A stretch of DNA of 64,000 nt from Pseudocalidococcus azoricus BACA0444 (GTDB lineage Bacteria; Cyanobacteriota; Cyanobacteriia; Thermosynechococcales; Thermosynechococcaceae), in the NCBI RefSeq assembly GCF_031729055.1, contig NZ_JAVMIP010000005.1, forward strand, positions 1 to 64,000, read 5' to 3'. Below are positions 1 to 9,900 of this stretch, piece after piece; the stretch's first letter is position 1, and every line of letters begins with the position of its first letter. A model generated the notes under the pieces. It was not told the DNA's origin and searched no databases. It saw nothing but the letters and a program-made list of their open reading frames with translations. A program made the position numbers and the translations under genes.

Positions 1-12
1 TACTTTTGAATT

Positions 13-257
13 TTATTCACCACTACAATGCATCATTACTGATTTAGTACTACCACACTCACTACCATCCCCAAGAATTGCTCGCCCTCGTCTTTTCCAT
101 GTCAAATTTAATTGGGTTATCAGGCCTGGAGATAGAGAAAGCCAGCCATTAAAGCCAGTATCTATAATTGCATCCTGGGAAAAATAAAACCATCATGACG
201 ACGAATAGACAACTGAATAATTGCTTCAAACTCAGCATTTACAAAGCCACTAATCAT
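13..257 (-). pseudogene. Retropepsin-like (clan AA) aspartic protease, frameshifted
   Basis: Read on the minus strand from ATG at 257, the first codons give MISGFVNAEFEAIIQL and continue to FPRMQL and a stop. One base lower the frame continues DAIIDTGFNGWLSLSPGLI to a stop at 13-15. DTGFNG is the catalytic Asp-Thr-Gly motif of small bacterial retropepsin-like proteases. A single missing base near 175-178 (between FPR and DAII) explains the break. The start overlaps the stop of the upstream 90-aa gene as ATGA, an arrangement I associate with this gene pair in cyanobacteria. Seen: the frameshift and the motif. Inferred: the gene is inactive unless the frame is recoded or the base is a sequencing error. 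Confidence 0.72.
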
Positions 258-526
258 GAAATTTTCCGGCTACTTTGTCCAAAACGGCGTACATAGCGAG
301 AACCAATCCGCACCATCCAAATTTGAGCATCAGGGTGACGGGCTTCAAGACGATTGGCAGTAGTGATTTCACTAGAATCTACTTCAAAATCTCCTGTTTC
401 AAGATCAATCGCGACGACTTTTCCCTGATTGTCGAACTCCACTTGAGCACGAATCTGAGTTTCATAGAGTGCATCCCCACGCCGGGCAAACTCTTCTTTG
501 GTATATCGGGGGTGTCTAACAGTCAC
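254..526 (-). CDS. Conserved small cyanobacterial protein, partner of retropepsin-like protease
   Basis: 90 aa, beginning MTVRHPRYTKEEFARRGD and containing the block ARHPDAQIWMVRIG near its C-terminus. I recognise it as a small protein that often sits directly upstream of a clan AA aspartic protease gene in cyanobacteria, as here, where its TGA overlaps the protease ATG. No enzymatic motif is visible. Translational coupling suggests that the two act together, possibly like a toxin-antitoxin or protease-adaptor pair, but that role is inference. It is complete and has no signal peptide or membrane segment. Confidence 0.7.
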   Translation of the reverse strand: MTVRHPRYTKEEFARRGDALYETQIRAQVEFDNQGKVVAIDLETGDFEVDSSEITTANRLEARHPDAQIWMVRIGSRYVRRFGQSSRKIS

Positions 527-670
527 AGGCTTAACCTTAATTGAGTCATCACCTCTCCATTCTAATTGGAGTCCCCATAATCCAATCGCACTTTATAAAA
601 TGTCCTGCCGAAGAAACCGCTATCATGGAGTGTCTGGTAGCTTACAAATCTTTCACCCTCAAACTGAATT

Positions 671-3600
671 ATGCCCTTAGCTGCGATCAAACGAAGTTGG
701 GCCAAGCTCCCCCTCATTGCCGAACTCACGACCAAGCTCCAACAGCAACAATCCCTGCATCTGACTGGCATCCCCCGACTGGTCAAGGGCCTGGTTGCCT
801 CGACTTTAGCGCAATCACAGCCGCTCCTGGTCATCACTGCCACCTTAGAAGAAGCCGGACGTTGGGCCGCGCAGTTGGAAATGATGGGTTGGGGGTCAGT
901 GTTGTTCTATCCCACCTCCGAAGCCTCACCCTACGATCCCTTTGACATGGAAGCCGAGATGGCCTGGGGCCAGTTACAGGTTTTAGCGGAATTGGGTCGG
1001 GAAAACTCGAATTTAGCCATTGTCACCACCGAGCGCGCCCTCCAGCCCCATTTACCACCCCCGGATTTATTTCAAGACTATTGTTTACGGCTTGAGGTCG
1101 GTCAGGAAAGCAATCTCAAAGCACTGAGTCAAACCCTGGCCAATTTGGGTTATGAGCGAGTTCCCTTGGTTGAATCGGAAGGGCAATGGAGTCAGCGGGG
1201 CGACATTCTCGATATTTTTCCCGTCTCGGCGGAGTTACCGGTGCGTTTGGAGTGGTTTGGAGAACAATTAGAAAAACTGCGGGAATTTGATCCGGCCAAT
1301 CAACGCTCACTTGATGCCATCCCCAAACTTGTTCTCACCCCTACCAGTTTTAGTCCCCTGATTGACCAGGCCCTGAGTCAGTCGCAAAAATCACAGATTC
1401 AAGCCCTTCTTACCCCCCCAGAACAAGAACAATGGCAAGCGGGAACACCCCCCGAAGGAATGCGGCGATTTTTAGGATTAGCGTTTGACCAGCCCGCCAG
1501 TTTAATTGATTATCTAGCTCCGAATACATTGGTGGTTTTAGATGAGCCGGAACAGTGCCGTCAACATAGTCATCACTGGTATGAACAAATTGAAAGCCAT
1601 TGGCAAGAGGTGAATCAACGGTCGTTAATGCCCGCGACCCATCAAACCTTTGTAGACTGTTTAACTCAAATTGATCCCTATCAACAACTCAAGCTGAATG
1701 AACTCGCGGAAGTGAATCAGGGGTTAAATTTATCCAGTCGCCCAGTACCAGCCATCCCCCATCAATTTGGCAAACTTGCTGAAACCATCCGCCAAGAACG
1801 GGAGAAAAAGTTTACGGTTTGGCTCATTTCGGCCCAACCCAGTCGCTCAGTGGCATTGCTTCAAGAACACGATTGCCCGGCCCAATTTGTCCCTAACCCC
1901 AAAGATTTCCCGGCCATTGATAAGCTCCAGGCCCAGCGAGTTCCAATCGCATTGAAATATTCGGGACTAGCCGAGTTAGAAGGGTTTATCTTACCGACTC
2001 TGCGCACCGTTGTTGTCACCGACCGGGAATTTTTTGGGCAGCATAGTCTGGCCAATATGGGCTATGTCCGTAAACGCCGCCGGGCCGCCTCGAAACAAGT
2101 GGATGTCAACAAACTCCAGCCCGGCGATTATGTCGTTCATCGGCAGCACGGGATTGGGCGATTTCTCAAACTCGAACCCCTGTCAATCAGCCATGAAACC
2201 CGCGAATACTTAGTCATTCAATATGCCGATGGAGTCCTACGGATTGCCGCTGATCAATTTAATACCCTCTCCCGCTTACGCACTGGACAAGACACCCCAC
2301 CCCAGTTAAATAAACTCAGTGGACAGGCCTGGGAAAAGACAAAGCAAAAAGTTAGAAAAGCAATCAAAAAAGTTGCGGTTGACCTGCTCCAACTCTATGC
2401 CCAACGGGCCCAACAACAAGGGTTTCGCTATCCCCCAGATCAGCCTTGGCAAGTGGAAATGGAGGATTCATTCCCCTATCAGCCGACACCGGATCAACTC
2501 AAAGCCACGCAAGACGTGAAGCAGGATATGGAATCGGATCGGCCCATGGATCGCTTGGTCTGTGGCGATGTCGGTTTTGGTAAAACTGAGGTGGCGATTC
2601 GGGCGATTTTCAAAGCCATTACAGCCGGGAAACAAGTTGCGGTTTTGGCTCCCACGACAATCCTGACTCAACAGCATTACCACACCTTGAAAGAACGCTT
2701 TGCTCCCTATCCAATTCATGTTGGCTTACTCAATCGGTTTCGCACCGGGGAAGAACGGAAAAATATCCTCCAACGCTTGGCCACTGGGGAATTAGATGTA
2801 GTCGTGGGCACCCATCAACTGCTCGGCAAAGGCGTAAATTTCCGCGACTTGGGCCTGCTCGTCATTGATGAAGAACAACGATTTGGCGTGAATCAAAAGG
2901 AAAAAATTAAATCCCTCAAAACCCAGGTGGATGTTTTAACCCTCAGTGCGACACCGATTCCCCGAACCTTGTATATGGCCTTGTCCGGTGTCCGAGAAAT
3001 GAGTGTAATTACTACGCCGCCGCCATCCAGACGACCGATTCAAACCCATTTATCCCCCTATGACTTGGAAGCGATCCGTTCAGCCATCAGACAGGAGTTG
3101 GATCGGGGCGGGCAGGTGTTTTATGTGGTGCCGCGGGTGGCCGGGATTGAGGAGGTGGCTGGGAGATTGCAACTGATGGTTCCTGGCGCGCGGATATTGG
3201 TGGCCCATGGGCAAATGCAGGAAGGGGAACTGGAATCCACGATGTTGGGATTTTCTAATGCTGAGGCGGAAATTCTCGTCTGTACGACCATTATTGAATC
3301 CGGTTTAGATATCCCCCGTGTCAATACCATTCTGGTGGAAGATGCCCAAAAATTTGGCCTGGCCCAACTCTATCAACTCCGGGGGCGGGTGGGGCGGGCC
3401 GGAATTCAAGCTCATGCCTGGTTATTTTATCCGCGCCAAGAATCTCTCACCGATGAAGCACGGGCGAGATTGCGGGCGATTCAGGAATTTACCCAACTCG
3501 GTTCTGGCTATCAACTGGCGATGCGGGATATGGAAATTCGCGGTGTCGGGAATCTCTTGGGAGCCGAACAACACGGACAAATGGATGCAATTGGCTTTGA

Positions 3601-4135
3601 TTTGTATGTGGAGATGTTGGAAGAAGCCATTGCCGAAATTCGGGGTCAGGAGATTCCCACGGTGGAAGATACCCAAATTGATCTGAGTGTCACGGCCTTT
3701 ATCCCTGCTGACTATATTCCCGACATGGAACAAAAGATGAGTACCTATCGCGCTATTTCTGCCTCCCAAGATGGCCTGGCGTTGAAACAGGTATTACTCG
3801 ATTTAACGGATCGCTATGGTGTACCGCCGGCCCCGGTGATGCAACTGATTCGTGTCGTTGAACTCAAACAAGTGGCCAAAAAACTTGGCTTTTCTCGCAT
3901 CCGGCCCGAATCTAAACAACACGTGATTCTCGAAACCCCGATGGCAGAACCGGCCTGGACTGTGTTAGCGAGCAATTTACCCACCCACCTACAAACCCGA
4001 TTTGTCTATAGTCCAGGAAAAGTCACCGTGCGGGGCCTGGGGATGCAAACGGCGGATAAACAGCTAGAAAGTCTAATTGATTGGTTAGGTAAACTACAGA
4101 TCAATGTCGTCAAAGCTGGGCAACAGGGTAATTGA
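671..4135 (+). CDS. mfd: Transcription-repair coupling factor Mfd
   Basis: 1154 aa, usual length for the family. Mfd binds RNA polymerase stalled at a DNA lesion, pushes it off with its DNA translocase and recruits UvrA for nucleotide excision repair. Visible parts in order: UvrB-like N-terminal region (residues about 1-350); CarD-like RNA polymerase interaction domain (about 475-535, beginning [17 protein letters not shown]); superfamily 2 translocase with Walker A GDVGFGKT (about 631) and the DEEQ box IDEEQRFG (about 732); helicase C lobe with the RGRVGR motif; C-terminal TRCF domain. The start follows a region with no obvious Shine-Dalgarno site. Divergent from the small gene pair at the window start. 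Family assignment is certain. Confidence 0.98.
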   Translation: MPLAAIKRSWAKLPLIAELTTKLQQQQSLHLTGIPRLVKGLVASTLAQSQPLLVITATLEEAGRWAAQLEMMGWGSVLFYPTSEASPYDPFDMEAEMAWGQLQVLAELGRENSNLAIVTTERALQPHLPPPDLFQDYCLRLEVGQESNLKALSQTLANLGYERVPLVESEGQWSQRGDILDIFPVSAELPVRLEWFGEQLEKLREFDPANQRSLDAIPKLVLTPTSFSPLIDQALSQSQKSQIQALLTPPEQEQWQAGTPPEGMRRFLGLAFDQPASLIDYLAPNTLVVLDEPEQCRQHSHHWYEQIESHWQEVNQRSLMPATHQTFVDCLTQIDPYQQLKLNELAEVNQGLNLSSRPVPAIPHQFGKLAETIRQEREKKFTVWLISAQPSRSVALLQEHDCPAQFVPNPKDFPAIDKLQAQRVPIALKYSGLAELEGFILPTLRTVVVTDREFFGQHSLANMGYVRKRRRAASKQVDVNKLQPGDYVVHRQHGIGRFLKLEPLSISHETREYLVIQYADGVLRIAADQFNTLSRLRTGQDTPPQLNKLSGQAWEKTKQKVRKAIKKVAVDLLQLYAQRAQQQGFRYPPDQPWQVEMEDSFPYQPTPDQLKATQDVKQDMESDRPMDRLVCGDVGFGKTEVAIRAIFKAITAGKQVAVLAPTTILTQQHYHTLKERFAPYPIHVGLLNRFRTGEERKNILQRLATGELDVVVGTHQLLGKGVNFRDLGLLVIDEEQRFGVNQKEKIKSLKTQVDVLTLSATPIPRTLYMALSGVREMSVITTPPPSRRPIQTHLSPYDLEAIRSAIRQELDRGGQVFYVVPRVAGIEEVAGRLQLMVPGARILVAHGQMQEGELESTMLGFSNAEAEILVCTTIIESGLDIPRVNTILVEDAQKFGLAQLYQLRGRVGRAGIQAHAWLFYPRQESLTDEARARLRAIQEFTQLGSGYQLAMRDMEIRGVGNLLGAEQHGQMDAIGFDLYVEMLEEAIAEIRGQEIPTVEDTQIDLSVTAFIPADYIPDMEQKMSTYRAISASQDGLALKQVLLDLTDRYGVPPAPVMQLIRVVELKQVAKKLGFSRIRPESKQHVILETPMAEPAWTVLASNLPTHLQTRFVYSPGKVTVRGLGMQTADKQLESLIDWLGKLQINVVKAGQQGN

Positions 4136-4221
4136 CCGCTTGAGAAATCTAAATCGCTCTTTCAGGATTCACGCAAAGTACCTTTATCGCCATTCTAAGC
4201 AAGAGTAGGATACTGGGAATA

Positions 4222-5077
4222 TATAGTAATTAAAAATAAGACTTATAGATTACGAGTAGAGTAGTCTCGAATAATGTCATCTATCTTTGTATTCGGTGGT
4301 GCGTACTGCCTCCGTTTTTTTAACGCAGCAAAATCGTACTCTATCTTGTTATAGACCAACGGTCGTGCGAAGCAGTCTGGAGAATATTTAGTTAGGAACC
4401 GTGAGCTTCGGTAACACCCATGTGGATAGCTACGTCTCTACGAACGTTGCTCTACAAAACAGTCAGCATCAACACTTCCCTTAATGAGCATGGGGGCTAG
4501 AAGTTCATCGTTACATCGGCTCATCAGCAGATTATCCCGTGTCTCTCGTTTCCCTGGCCGATTGCCAAAGAGCTTGACCCCTCGTTTTGCCCAACCCCAC
4601 GGCTGATAGACGCGAGTGTCAAATCCACATTCATCGATGTAAACCAGGTGAGAAGACCCATGTCTCTTCACAATCCCTTGCAACTGCTTCAGGTAGGCTT
4701 GACGCTCATGCGTATCTCGTTCTTGATATTTGTGCTGTTTTTTTTCGAGTAATCTGCATGGCTTTCAGGGCAGACCAAATCGCATTAATGTTCACCCCAA
4801 AATGAGCCGCTCTATCACTGAGACAGGCATTAGGATAGTCGTGGACGTGGCGTTCTAGGGCAGACCAATCCAGCTTCCGTTGGCGGCGTTTAACGACGGT
4901 CGGGCGCAAGTCCTCACGATTTAACCAGTTATAAACTGTTGCCGGGCACACTTGAAAAAAGCGAGCAGCTTCCGCCTTACTGCCTCCCTCCCTCACAAAC
5001 GTCACAACACGGGTGCGCAAATCCATACTGTAAGGCATTCGCTTTCCTGTCTCTATTTCTTAATTGTAAATACTATA
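4222..5077 (-). mobile_element. Decayed IS630-family insertion sequence
   Basis: About 856 bp bounded by inverted repeats: the left end (4222-4241) starts TATAGTAATTAAAA and the right end read inward (5077-5058) starts TATAGTATTTACAA, with 17 of 20 positions matching. TA dinucleotides at both junctions fit the TA target duplication of IS630/Tc1 elements. Inside lies a transposase gene with frameshifts, stops and missing central sequence, so the copy cannot make its own transposase. It lies between mfd and the phage tail-fibre-like gene. Confidence 0.8.
4243..5038 (-). pseudogene. IS630-family transposase, frameshifted and internally deleted
   Basis: The first part, from ATG at 5038, is an intact helix-turn-helix region (MPYSMDLRTRVVTFV, then KAEAARFFQVCPATVYNWL) of about 100 residues. 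It ends in a run of eight A (4738-4745 on the plus strand); a +1 shift there continues into KQHKYQERDTHERQAYL and the first catalytic Asp block VYIDECGFD. After DADCFVE the frame breaks up. The family's C-terminus reappears as YDFAALKKRRQYAPPN with a stop at 4243-4245. The central block carrying the second Asp and the final acidic residue is not recognisable. The A8 shift could once have been programmed, but the rest of the gene is clearly dead. Confidence 0.8.
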
Positions 5078-5093
5078 TTGGCAAAATCTGGGG

Positions 5094-6869
5094 GTGAAAG
5101 AGTTTGATACCCCTCTGCCGCAAGTGGATGATGTGCTTTATTTTCCGGGGAAGGGAAGCTATATCTGCCATACATCCCCAGTGACCGAGAGCGGCATAAT
5201 TCCCTGGATTGACGCGGAGCCGGAAGTCTGGCAACCGTTGGCAGGGGATATTCGTTGGGGGTTTCTCTATCGATTCAGTAGCAATACGTCTGATGGGCTG
5301 CCCAATCCTACGGCTGGTTATTTTCGGTTTAGTGCGGCTTCCGGCTCAACTCTAACCATTCGGATTCACGCCGAAGATTACGAAGGAAATGATCTGAGAA
5401 AACTGCTGGACACCCTGTATTACAAGGCGATTATCTATATTTCCCGTCCCAATCCCAACGATCCTGCTTATCGGATATTCAAGCTCAGTAATAATGGCAT
5501 CCCTGGCGGTAGCGCGGATTTAACAAGCTATGACCGGGCCTGGACGTTTGCTCAAGTTTTGGGCAGTCAAGGGACGCTTGAGGATAACGAGGTTCTCCGG
5601 GTGATGATTTTCCCGGCGGGTGACAAGGGAGATACTGGGCTTAACGGTGATAATGGGGCTGATGGGGTTGATGGGCAGGACGGCAATGATGGGTTTGACG
5701 GCATCACAATCCCCATGCGGTTTTCGACAGCAACGGAGGCGGGGGCAGCGGGGGGGCGAGTCCGGCGGAATAATGCCAGTTTTGCCTCAACGACTACGCT
5801 TTATTTCAGTAACGAAGACCTGAACACGGTTAACACTACGCCTCTTTTAAGCCTGATCAATTCCGGTTCAGTGGTGCATTTGCGGAAGCTGGACAATACG
5901 GCCTATGCGTTTTACAAGGCTTTGGGGTCGGTGGTGGCTGAGTCTGGGTATCTCAGTCTGCCCGTGGAGTATTTGGCTCATCTCGGGAGCTTTGCAGATG
6001 AGACGGATTTAAGTGTCGGGCTGATGTTGCGGGGGCCGGCCGGTGAGTCCAATGCTGATGTTTGGCTCCTAGAACCCTGTCGGGCGGCAACCACAGAATC
6101 CATTACACTGTCTGGACTGCAAACCGTTGACGGGGTTTCCTTGGCGGGTGGTGATCGGGTGCTAGTTAAAGACCAGGGCAGTGCTACCGCTAACGGAATT
6201 TACCTAGCAGCTTCTGGTTCTTGGGAACGGGCTACGGATTTGGATGATGCCGCTAAGTTTAGACAGGGCCTGGGCGTAGCTATCTTGGCCGGCACTGATC
6301 AGGAAAATACGATTTGGCTCCTCAAAAGTGCCGTCTCAACCCTTGGCGCAGACCCAGTGAATTGGGAACAGGTGCAAGGCTCCGGGGAGTCCGGTGGAGG
6401 CGGTACTCTAGGTAGCTATCAGGTATTAACGGGCAATAACACAGTTCCAGCGGTCAACAACACCTACCTGATCCTCCCTGGAAATTCCGTAACAGAGATT
6501 ATTAGGCTGCCTGCCAACGAGGATTGCGAGGTGGGCGATTGGCTAGAGTTTATGTCAGATGCTACTCAGCAGGTAGTTCTGAAGGCAAACGTGGATCAGG
6601 CGATTATCGTGAGCCAGTCCGCGAACTATACCCTGAACGATATTCCGGCCAGTAATTTCAGGCTCTATGCCTCTAACGGAGGAAACACTTACGAAGGTGT
6701 GGGTTGCCGTTTGGTCTATCTCGGGACGGACGAAAACGAGCAGCTAAAGGAGTTTGATATTAATGGCGATCCCGTGCTGGACGAGTACGACAATCAACTT
6801 TACTACACCCCTGTTGGTGGCACTGGGGTCTGGAAGCTGTTTTATTCGACCAGCTACCTGAGCAGTTGA
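5094..6869 (+). CDS. Phage tail-fibre-like protein with collagen-like segment
   Basis: 591 aa from GTG at 5094. The middle (residues about 177-203) is a Gly-X-X collagen-like stretch (GDKGDTGLNGDNGADG and on). It is followed by a domain typical of phage and prophage tail-fibre or appendage proteins, with the pattern ITLSGLQTVDGVSLAGGDRV, then VLVKDQGSATANGIY. The C-terminal 120 residues have no assignment. The first residues look like the interior of a protein and no ribosome site precedes the GTG; the IS630 right end lies only 16 bp upstream. Joining the flanks across the IS gives an open frame back to a stop at 4196 but no clear start, so the true 5' end is uncertain. No other phage gene is adjacent. 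Confidence 0.7.
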   Translation: MKEFDTPLPQVDDVLYFPGKGSYICHTSPVTESGIIPWIDAEPEVWQPLAGDIRWGFLYRFSSNTSDGLPNPTAGYFRFSAASGSTLTIRIHAEDYEGNDLRKLLDTLYYKAIIYISRPNPNDPAYRIFKLSNNGIPGGSADLTSYDRAWTFAQVLGSQGTLEDNEVLRVMIFPAGDKGDTGLNGDNGADGVDGQDGNDGFDGITIPMRFSTATEAGAAGGRVRRNNASFASTTTLYFSNEDLNTVNTTPLLSLINSGSVVHLRKLDNTAYAFYKALGSVVAESGYLSLPVEYLAHLGSFADETDLSVGLMLRGPAGESNADVWLLEPCRAATTESITLSGLQTVDGVSLAGGDRVLVKDQGSATANGIYLAASGSWERATDLDDAAKFRQGLGVAILAGTDQENTIWLLKSAVSTLGADPVNWEQVQGSGESGGGGTLGSYQVLTGNNTVPAVNNTYLILPGNSVTEIIRLPANEDCEVGDWLEFMSDATQQVVLKANVDQAIIVSQSANYTLNDIPASNFRLYASNGGNTYEGVGCRLVYLGTDENEQLKEFDINGDPVLDEYDNQLYYTPVGGTGVWKLFYSTSYLSS

Positions 6870-6895
6870 TAAGTTTCACTTATATGTGATCATTT

Positions 6896-6957
6896 AATTC
6901 TGGATCAAATCTGTCAGAGAGAATGATCCAAAAATCATGATTTCTTGATCCAGAATT
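6896..6957. repeat. Imperfect 62-bp inverted repeat between tail-fibre gene and CRISPR array
   Basis: AATTCTGGATCAA at 6896-6908 is exactly complementary to TTGATCCAGAATT at 6945-6957, and a shorter perfect palindrome AAATCATGATTT lies between the arms. It sits 27 bp after the stop of the tail-fibre-like gene and 15 bp before the first CRISPR repeat. It could terminate that gene, terminate the array transcript coming from the other side, or be a leftover of a mobile element. There is no clear U-run. Confidence 0.6.
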
Positions 6958-6972
6958 TGGTGACTCGTTACA

Positions 6973-9900
6973 GTGCTCAACGCCTTACGGCATCTAAGGT
7001 AGAGGCAACCCTAGTGATTGTTAACGTAAACAATTCACTTAAGTGCTCAACGCCTTACGGCATCTAAGGTAGAGGCAATGGCCTCTGGGGTGATTCAGTT
7101 TGCGACTGATGCGTGCTCAACGCCTTACGGCATCTAAGGTAGAGGAACCAACGGTTCAGTTTGGACTTTGTCCCACGCTTTATGTGCTCAACGCCTTACG
7201 GCATCTAAGGTAGAGGAACGGCCTCTCACTAGGGGCCTTTCTTTATGGAGAAAAGTGCTCAACGCCTTACGGCATCTAAGGTAGAGGAACTGATCACTTT
7301 GACCACGGCCCCTTGATTGGAGATGTGCTCAACGCCTTACGGCATCTAAGGTAGAGGAACGAGTTCGGAAAACTCGAGGCTTTCGGCAAGAAAGCGTGCT
7401 CAACGCCTTACGGCATCTAAGGTAGAGGAACGCTACCAAGTGCGGAAGTAACTGCCGCTAAGGGATGTGCTCAACGCCTTACGGCATCTAAGGTAGAGGA
7501 ACCGTTCCGCAACATGCTCGCGCTGCCGTTCCTGCTCGTGTGCTCAACGCCTTACGGCATCTAAGGTAGAGGAACACGGTAAAGTCGAATGTCCGAGAAA
7601 AGAACGACAAGTGCTCAACGCCTTACGGCATCTAAGGTAGAGGAACACCAAACTTAAAGCAACCTGTTTCGGTGAAGCGGCAGTGCTCAACGCCTTACGG
7701 CATCTAAGGTAGAGGAACTGGATAAATCAGTGGTCATCTCGGCCAATACCTCTAGGGGTGCTCAACGCCTTACGGCATCTAAGGTAGAGGAACTGAAATC
7801 AGACGAATTGACTGATGAAAATGTTGAAGTGCTCAACGCCTTACGGCATCTAAGGTAGAGGAACTTCCACAATTACCCGCCGTAACCAGGCCCCCTTTTG
7901 TGGGTGCTCAACGCCTTACGGCATCTAAGGTAGAGGAACGTTATCAGTGGGTAATTTGAAAGACTTACAGATTGTGCTCAACGCCTTACGGCATCTAAGG
8001 TAGAGGAACTTAGCTTGGTCAATTCAGCGATTTTAAGACTTTCAAGTGCTCAACGCCTTACGGCATCTAAGGTAGAGGAACTTAGAAAGTAAGCATTATC
8101 CCCAAAGTGCTTAAGGCGTGCTCAACGCCTTACGGCATCTAAGGTAGAGGAACCGCCATACGGGATGACGTAGCTCTCAGTTTCTTGGGGTGCTCAACGC
8201 CTTACGGCATCTAAGGTAGAGGAACTAGCGTCTAGAGCTAACTCAGCACTAGCAGTAAGTTGTGCTCAACGCCTTACGGCATCTAAGGTAGAGGAACACC
8301 AAACTTAAAGCAACCTGTTTCGGTAAATCTGCAGTGCTCAACGCCTTACGGCATCTAAGGTAGAGGAACCGCCTAACGGCCGCTTTATCCTTCCCCTTAC
8401 GCGTGTGCTCAACGCCTTACGGCATCTAAGGTAGAGGAACCTGTAAGCTATATTTAATTCACTTAATACAGCTTTCGTGCTCAACGCCTTACGGCATCTA
8501 AGGTAGAGGAACCCTGGTAGTTGGATATTTTGTAACCGTTCATTATTTCGTGCTCAACGCCTTACGGCATCTAAGGTAGAGGAACAAGGTTATACTTTCG
8601 GCACTGCAATAATTAACGGTGTGCTCAACGCCTTACGGCATCTAAGGTAGAGGAACGCTACAATCCGCTCTGGCATAACCTTTGTCTTAATGTGCTCAAC
8701 GCCTTACGGCATCTAAGGTAGAGGAACTGTAAGATATATTTAATTCACCTAATACAGCCTTCGTGCTCAACGCCTTACGGCATCTAAGGTAGAGGAACAA
8801 ACCATTCGTTGTAATCTTGCAAATCGTTTAATAGTGCTCAACGCCTTACGGCATCTAAGGTAGAGGAACTTAGACGGTGCTAGTGCAGCACCCAAATCGC
8901 AGAAGGTGCTCAACGCCTTACGGCATCTAAGGTAGAGGAACAATAGTTGTAATTTTGTCGTAGAGCAAAGTCAAAGTGGTGCTCAACGCCTTACGGCATC
9001 TAAGGTAGAGGAACAGCTCCTAGTTGTCATGGTTCAGACACGAGAATAAGGTGCTCAACGCCTTACGGCATCTAAGGTAGAGGAACCACTGGCTGGCTGT
9101 TCTTCATACTGTCATGAATAAGTGCTCAACGCCTTACGGCATCTAAGGTAGAGGAACTTTATTTTTTTTGACAACCTTGCAACTTGTCACTATGTGCTCA
9201 ACGCCTTACGGCATCTAAGGTAGAGGAACGAAATTGGACAAAGTAGGGGTTACTTGAACTGTTGTGCTCAACGCCTTACGGCATCTAAGGTAGAGGAACT
9301 ATAGGGGCTGGTCGTCCCTCTCCCTGGCAGCATCGTGCTCAACGCCTTACGGCATCTAAGGTAGAGGAACCCAGTAGACGTTCAAATCAATCTCGCATTC
9401 ATCTTGTGCTCAACGCCTTACGGCATCTAAGGTAGAGGAACGGAATCGCCGGTTGCCGGTGGTGTCAGCGAGAAATTGTGCTCAACGCCTTACGGCATCT
9501 AAGGTAGAGGAACTAAAAAAATAGGGCTAACCATTTTTTAGGCCAGCCGTGCTCAACGCCTTACGGCATCTAAGGTAGAGGAACCCTCAAACTCTCTCCC
9601 CTTGCCATCTACCGGATAAAGTGCTCAACGCCTTACGGCATCTAAGGTAGAGGAACCTTGATCAGGCCAAGACGATTGGCCGTGCCGTTTAGGTGCTCAA
9701 CGCCTTACGGCATCTAAGGTAGAGGAACGTTAATACGGTCTCTAATACTTTAGCTAGTAGCAGACGTGCTCAACGCCTTACGGCATCTAAGGTAGAGGAA
9801 CCACGAAAGACGTGTGTACTCTTAAGCAGCAAAGTAAGTGCTCAACGCCTTACGGCATCTAAGGTAGAGGAACTTAATAATCGCTGTATGCCTTACCGTG

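Noticed and set aside
5094..6869. Part of an intact prophage
   Set aside because: No terminase, capsid, portal or integrase genes flank it; mfd and an IS lie on one side and the CRISPR array on the other.
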